Assembly (NCBI GenBank): GCA_036787835.1
Contig: DAIQON010000021.1
Location: 1 to 16,656 of the forward strand
Origin: DAIQON01 sp036787835
Lineage (GTDB): Bacteria; Patescibacteriota; Saccharimonadia; Saccharimonadales; UBA4665
Direction of reading: 5' to 3'
Length of the DNA: 16,656 nucleotides
Position 1 is the first letter of the stretch, and each line of letters begins with the position of its first letter. The notes below the pieces were generated by a model. It saw only the letters and a program-made list of their open reading frames with translations, ran no database searches and was not told where the DNA came from. The position numbers were made by a program, and so were the translations under genes. This document shows, piece by piece, positions 13,614 through 16,656 of this stretch.

Positions 13614-14034
13614 AGTAATATCCTTGTAAATCTAGTAATCAAAAAATACCATAAAACTGACACTTTTCATAATGAGCACTGGCAGCACATAAATACTAGC
13701 AAGCTAATGGTGGCCGTGATAATCGTATACTAATAGTGCTTATATCCCAACTCTGCAGCATTCATATTTACCAACTATGCTACAAGAAGGACGGCCTTTA
13801 CCGATACTGGGTGGGCATATGCCACTGGAGACATTGCCGGCATATTTAACGAGTGATATTGCGCAAAACAAAACGTGTGTTAAGGGGTTAGTTAGACTAT
13901 CTTATTTTGCAAGCACTAGGTTTGGTAATCGCTATGCACAAACTAATGGCAACACAGCAACTTGTGATATTTAACAGATTAAAAGTGGACTCATTAAATA
14001 GACTACATGATTTCTTATATTGAATAAATAAATT
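13614..14034. other. 420-base stretch without a convincing gene
   Basis: This holds the leader of the TTG-started gene and then disordered sequence. A plus-strand ORF of 65 codons (13777-13974) and a minus-strand ORF of 77 codons (13897-14130) exist, but neither has a promoter or Shine-Dalgarno at its start or a recognisable product. The region 13780-13850 is more GC-rich than its surroundings and may be remains of an older gene. It continues into the VOC pseudogene. Confidence 0.5.
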
Positions 14035-14220
14035 ATTCAAAGTCAATTTTAGCTTGCCTTGTGCAGCGGTGACCGCGATAAGCTGACTAAGGCATTCGAA
14101 ATTCTTGGAGATGGTGGAAATGTGAAGCAAACTCTAAAGGACGAGTCATGGGGTGATACTTTTGGTTGGCTGGAGGACAAATTTAGTATTAACTGGATGA
14201 TAAATATTACAAAAGGCTGA
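14035..14220 (+). pseudogene. Remnant of a PhnB-like VOC (glyoxalase-fold) protein
   Basis: Only the C-terminal part remains. In the frame ending at TGA 14220 it reads GDRDKLTKAFEILGDGGNV, then LKDESWGDTFGWLEDKF and INWMINI. This is the standard end of PhnB-like VOC proteins (GG.V..PL..T.WG..FG...DKFGV.WM.N). Just upstream, the expected NFSL strand is present in another frame (about 14042-14056), so a frameshift separates the two pieces. The N-terminal half and start are missing. The copy is the only trace on the plus strand between two minus-strand genes and is clearly inactive. Confidence 0.78.
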
Positions 14221-14260
14221 CTTATTACCAGTAAGTTCTCTGTCTATAGGTTAAGAAGTC

Positions 14261-14761
14261 TTAAACAAAGGATGGTGCATCTATGGTGTGTCTTACTACC
14301 ACTAGTCCACCGATACCCTTGTAGGAGTCTCTCGGCATACTAACCATTACGTGTAATCGTTTTAACAGATTATCGTTTAAACAAGAAATAGTCCCGAATT
14401 TTTTCTCGGCTTCTGGGCCTGGAGATTTTGCAGCGCCATATAAAGTTTCGCCTAGTATAGAAGGCCCTAGAAGAAGTCCGGATAGGCGTGTGCCTGGTCC
14501 GAAGGTAGCTGTTCTTGCCTCAAGCACCCATTGTCTGGCGTCGGGGTCTACAATCATTTCCCCAGCGTTTAGTTTGCTGATAGTAAACCTTGCTTGTGAA
14601 AAGCCATCGGTTGTTATTCGAAATAACTTCTCACCGTCGAGGGAGTCGCCTCGATGTACTATTAGCTCATCCCCGGGATCTATGGGTGTGCTTCCGCCAA
14701 CAAATTTACCGATAGATTCTGGGCCGTACGGTGCAACTAATTCTTGAGTTAACGCGATCAT
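14261..14761 (-). CDS. Hypothetical 166-residue protein
   Basis: I do not recognise it. It is soluble, Gly/Pro-rich and probably mostly beta, with LIVHRGDS, GTRLSGLLLGPSILGETLYGA and a C-terminal VVVRHTI strand. It has a good promoter (-35 TTTACA, 17 nt, TGG-TATCCT) ending 7 nt before the ATG, so its start is well defined and the transcript should be leaderless. The neighbour upstream is the CheD-like gene, which has its own promoter. Confidence 0.68.
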   Translation of the reverse strand: MIALTQELVAPYGPESIGKFVGGSTPIDPGDELIVHRGDSLDGEKLFRITTDGFSQARFTISKLNAGEMIVDPDARQWVLEARTATFGPGTRLSGLLLGPSILGETLYGAAKSPGPEAEKKFGTISCLNDNLLKRLHVMVSMPRDSYKGIGGLVVVRHTIDAPSFV

Positions 14762-14768
14762 AAATAAT

Positions 14769-14797
14769 AGGATACCATATTATATACTATTTGTAAA
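14769..14797 (-). promoter_or_regulatory. Extended -10 promoter of the 166-residue gene
   Basis: Minus strand: -35 TTTACA (14792-14797), 17-nt spacer, -10 TATCCT (14769-14774) with TGG directly before it. The -10 ends 7 nt before the ATG. Confidence 0.7.
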
Positions 14798-14811
14798 GAT
14801 ATTCTAGAAAA

Positions 14812-15333
14812 TTATACTTTATCTAGAATCGGTTGATTTAAACTAGTGTTTGGCTTAGTTAACCAGGCGGCACGGGCAGATGGGAGGTCAACTTCACTGA
14901 CTTTCCCGTCAGATAGCCTTATAGCCATACTGCGTGGCGACCTCTCTGGTATGTTTCTATCAACGGTTAAGCTGCGCGGATTATGTTTTAGAAAATACTG
15001 GGCGATGGAATCAATGTCTGGCCAGTGTCTACCAGCAGACTGTTCGGTACCTACGATGAGCACGTCACTAGAAGTTAGATCTTCACCAAACCCATCGACT
15101 ATACTATCAAGCGATGGCTTCAAGCTCCTTGTATAAGCTAGATGTGCTAGAGTCCCCCTCTGCGAGGAAGAGTTGTATATAGAGATTCCTTTACATATAT
15201 ACAACCCAACGGTCGCTAATTGATCTGCATCTTCTGTATCACATACTGCAAAAAAACCCTCACCCACCATTTGAACGTTTGATAGGAATGATACTGGTTC
15301 AAGATTGATCACTTCTATTTCTTGAGTTTTCAT
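14812..15333 (-). CDS. CheD-like glutamine deamidase-fold protein
   Basis: The protein (173 aa) shows the CheD core. A strand GFFAV is followed by Thr41 (ATVGL), Cys47 (YICKG) and His64 (RGTLAHL). The gaps of 6 and 17 residues equal those of Thr21, Cys27 and His44 of Thermotoga CheD, so the deamidase triad appears intact. The end also fits, with VDRNIPERSPRSMAIRLSDGKV resembling the CheD D.GG..R.v.f...G...V segment. CheD deamidates receptor glutamines in chemotaxis, but no chemotaxis gene is visible here, so the target is probably different. It has a leaderless-type promoter with a perfect TATAAT. The assignment is from motif order and spacing only. Its sequence is otherwise divergent, and the GLGSC motif is GLYIC. 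Confidence 0.68.
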   Translation of the reverse strand: MKTQEIEVINLEPVSFLSNVQMVGEGFFAVCDTEDADQLATVGLYICKGISIYNSSSQRGTLAHLAYTRSLKPSLDSIVDGFGEDLTSSDVLIVGTEQSAGRHWPDIDSIAQYFLKHNPRSLTVDRNIPERSPRSMAIRLSDGKVSEVDLPSARAAWLTKPNTSLNQPILDKV

Positions 15334-15339
15334 GATGCG

Positions 15340-15368
15340 ATTATATAATATTTAGAACTATTTGTGAA
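15340..15368 (-). promoter_or_regulatory. Promoter of the CheD-like gene
   Basis: Minus strand: -35 TTCACA (15363-15368), 17-nt spacer, consensus -10 TATAAT (15340-15345), ending 6 nt before the ATG at 15333. Confidence 0.75.
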
Positions 15369-15398
15369 TACGTATGCCTCTAGGCAGAAGACATATTA

Positions 15399-16040
15399 TT
15401 AAGAGTTCTGTTTCTTGACGGCGATGAGTTCTTTTGCGTTAGGCCATGCCTTTTCCAGCTGAGACCAGCTGATGTGCTTGCCTTCACCGGGTAGTGTTGG
15501 CCCTGGGTCGTGCATAACTACACCATTGTCATCGAATCCATATACAAGAACTCTGTGACCTACGTAGCCAGGCTTATTATTTAAGGCTCTCGAATTGACC
15601 AAAACCATAACATACCAATCGTTATCGATGAACTTCTTGATATCGTTTATTGTGGCGAGTCGTTCTATAACAAGGTCTTTATCTAATGCCTGTTGCATCT
15701 GCTGCTTAATCTTAGCGTAATCATGTGGATGAGTGCGTTCGTAGTCGGCAACTTCTTTGCCATATTCGTCTTCAATATAGTTAAAACCCTCAGTAATGAA
15801 TCGCTTTATATCAAAACCGGTAATTAACTTTGTATCTAAGCCGTACTTATTAAGCGCAAGTAACTCTGGATAAACCCAGGCGCCATGTTTTGGTAAATAA
15901 TCGGTCAAGGCTTCCAATTGCTCCCAAGAAAATTTGTCATCAGGATTTGTAACAGAAAAGACGCTTTTTAAACATGCCTGTACGCAGTGACTTTTGTCTG
16001 GGTTTAAGAAAAATGTTGGCTTTTGAAGAGTTTTAGACAT
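15399..16040 (-). CDS. C39-like cysteine peptidase-fold protein
   Basis: The 213-residue protein has the layout of C39-like papain-fold proteins. A Cys box near the N-terminus (DKSHCVQACLKSVF, Cys19 or Cys23) is followed by a helical middle. A late His box has GHRVLVYGFDDNGVVMHDPG with His162 and Asp178 as the likely remaining catalytic residues. No signal peptide, transporter domain or double-glycine substrate gene is nearby, so it probably acts in the cytosol as a free-standing peptidase or as an acyl or peptide transferase of the same fold. The start ATG at 16040 has no Shine-Dalgarno. -10-like boxes 3 and 12 nt upstream leave the leader length unclear. Confidence 0.72.
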   Translation of the reverse strand: MSKTLQKPTFFLNPDKSHCVQACLKSVFSVTNPDDKFSWEQLEALTDYLPKHGAWVYPELLALNKYGLDTKLITGFDIKRFITEGFNYIEDEYGKEVADYERTHPHDYAKIKQQMQQALDKDLVIERLATINDIKKFIDNDWYVMVLVNSRALNNKPGYVGHRVLVYGFDDNGVVMHDPGPTLPGEGKHISWSQLEKAWPNAKELIAVKKQNS

Positions 16041-16117
16041 GGTAATTCTAATCGTATAGTTACACAGAAATATAATAGCAGAAGTTTTTTTGTTCTAGTT
16101 CTTTTGCTAGAAAATAA

Positions 16118-16537
16118 TTAGCTAGTGGCAAGTATGCCTTGATGACGTATTACTGTTAAGTTATGACCTAAGCTACTACAAGCTAGTTCAATAGGCTCAA
16201 TATCCTCAGGTGGAACAAGCACGTTACAGTCAGGGGCGTCCAATAAGAGTTGCTCTAAGCCCGGATCGTCAACACCGTCCAGATGTACCATTTGACCACG
16301 GGCAAAAAGACTGAGCCCCCAGCGCAGAACACCATCATCTCCAATTGCGCCCGGCTCACCTCTTGCTAGCCTGAAAAGGTCGGTATAATTATCTGATTTT
16401 TTATGTCTACTCAAGATGCCAAAAGGCTTACTAATAACATCAGCAGGAGGGACATCCACATCAATTAAAAACTGAAAGCCTACGAGCCCTGTGTCTTTAA
16501 TACCTTCTCTCGGTACAACAGCCGTTATCTCAGCCAT
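16118..16537 (-). CDS. Hypothetical 139-residue protein
   Basis: No family is recognised. The protein is soluble and acidic, with a strand-rich start (AEITAVVPREG), a central KKSDNYTDLFRLARGE segment and a C-terminal half with LEQLLLDAPDCNVLVPPEDIE. Its Shine-Dalgarno (AAGGAG, 5 nt before the ATG) is clear, so it belongs to the SD-type group. It is the last gene before the right inverted repeat, and it points away from it. Confidence 0.7.
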   Translation of the reverse strand: MAEITAVVPREGIKDTGLVGFQFLIDVDVPPADVISKPFGILSRHKKSDNYTDLFRLARGEPGAIGDDGVLRWGLSLFARGQMVHLDGVDDPGLEQLLLDAPDCNVLVPPEDIEPIELACSSLGHNLTVIRHQGILATS

Positions 16538-16604
16538 ATATTCTCCTTGTTTAATATATATTTACACTAAACATGTAATCTTGCAAGCATGAGCATGTTG
16601 CCTT

Positions 16605-16656
16605 TATTGAGCCACCATACATCTTGGACACATTCACTAAACTAGAAAGGAGTGAA
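16605..16656. repeat. Right copy of the terminal inverted repeat
   Basis: This is the exact reverse complement of 4-55. It carries AAAGGAG (16646-16652) pointing right, out of the window, in the same way as the left copy points left. Just inside the repeat the two sides differ completely: the left side has TTGACA (minus strand), whereas no equivalent -35 is seen on this side. Confidence 0.9.

Noticed and set aside
13777..13974. 65-codon plus-strand ORF
   Set aside because: No promoter box at the proper distance, no Shine-Dalgarno and no recognisable product. Kept only as possible debris.
13897..14130. 77-codon minus-strand ORF
   Set aside because: It overlaps the VOC remnant in antisense, has no initiation signals, and its composition is not protein-like.
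1..16656. Recoded TGA (Gly) genetic code as in Gracilibacteria
   Set aside because: All long frames are closed without internal TGA, and reading TGA as sense would merely add a few codons to one gene.
1..16656. CRISPR array, prophage structural genes, toxin-antitoxin pair, diversity-generating retroelement
   Set aside because: No spaced direct repeats, phage motifs, paired small toxin/antitoxin genes or reverse transcriptase were found on either strand. The four-helix-like protein at 4973-5419 has no template or variable repeat nearby.

Overview
The window is a compact bacterial segment of roughly 40% GC (judged by eye), with 23 protein genes, one decayed gene, one tRNA-like gene and one probable structured non-coding RNA. 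Gene content points to a Patescibacteria/CPR organism, most likely Saccharibacteria. The evidence is many short cytosolic orphan genes, an S51 peptidase, a small YdeI-type protein, an IS1595-family transposase, a membrane-anchored GH5 glycoside hydrolase, and a membrane protein of a type I associate with Actinobacteria (the usual hosts of Saccharibacteria). No rRNA or core marker gene is present, so this placement is an inference. The genetic code is standard: stops are 15 TAA, 7 TAG and only 1 TGA among intact genes.

Layout. The first and last ~52 bases are perfect inverted copies of one another, and each carries a Shine-Dalgarno sequence pointing out of the window. From 114 to 2715 (minus strand) runs the one clear operon: nucleoside hydrolase, an unknown 213-220 aa protein, an RbsD/FucU-like sugar mutarotase, and an unknown 117 aa protein. 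Its strong promoter is at 2765-2793. From 2804 to 5419 are single minus-strand genes: HD phosphohydrolase, orphan, aldo/keto reductase, helical protein. A plus-strand multi-pass membrane protein (5556-6599) and a minus-strand double winged-helix protein (6620-7564) follow.

From 7644 to 9237 lies an unusual RNA-rich stretch. A 55-codon minus-strand gene diverges from a ~140-nt RNA with its own promoter, three hairpins, a predicted loop-loop contact and an intrinsic terminator. Next come a tRNA-like gene with anticodon ACT, a strong hairpin, two palindromes and the IS1595-family transposase. A membrane-anchored coiled-coil protein and the GH5 enzyme follow, then an orphan, an S51 peptidase, a YdeI-type protein, further orphans, a VOC/PhnB pseudogene (about 14035-14220), a CheD-like deamidase, a C39-like cysteine peptidase-fold protein and a last orphan.

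The most general signal is regulatory. About a dozen genes have a -10 box ending 6 to 8 nt before the start codon, which predicts leaderless mRNAs. A second group (operon leader, small and membrane-associated genes) keeps Shine-Dalgarno sites. Most genes therefore look like independent one-promoter units rather than operons. The best candidates for something undescribed are the ncRNA/tRNA-like/IS neighbourhood, the orphan CheD-like protein with its Thr-Cys-His residues at exact family spacing, and the nucleoside-to-ribose operon.
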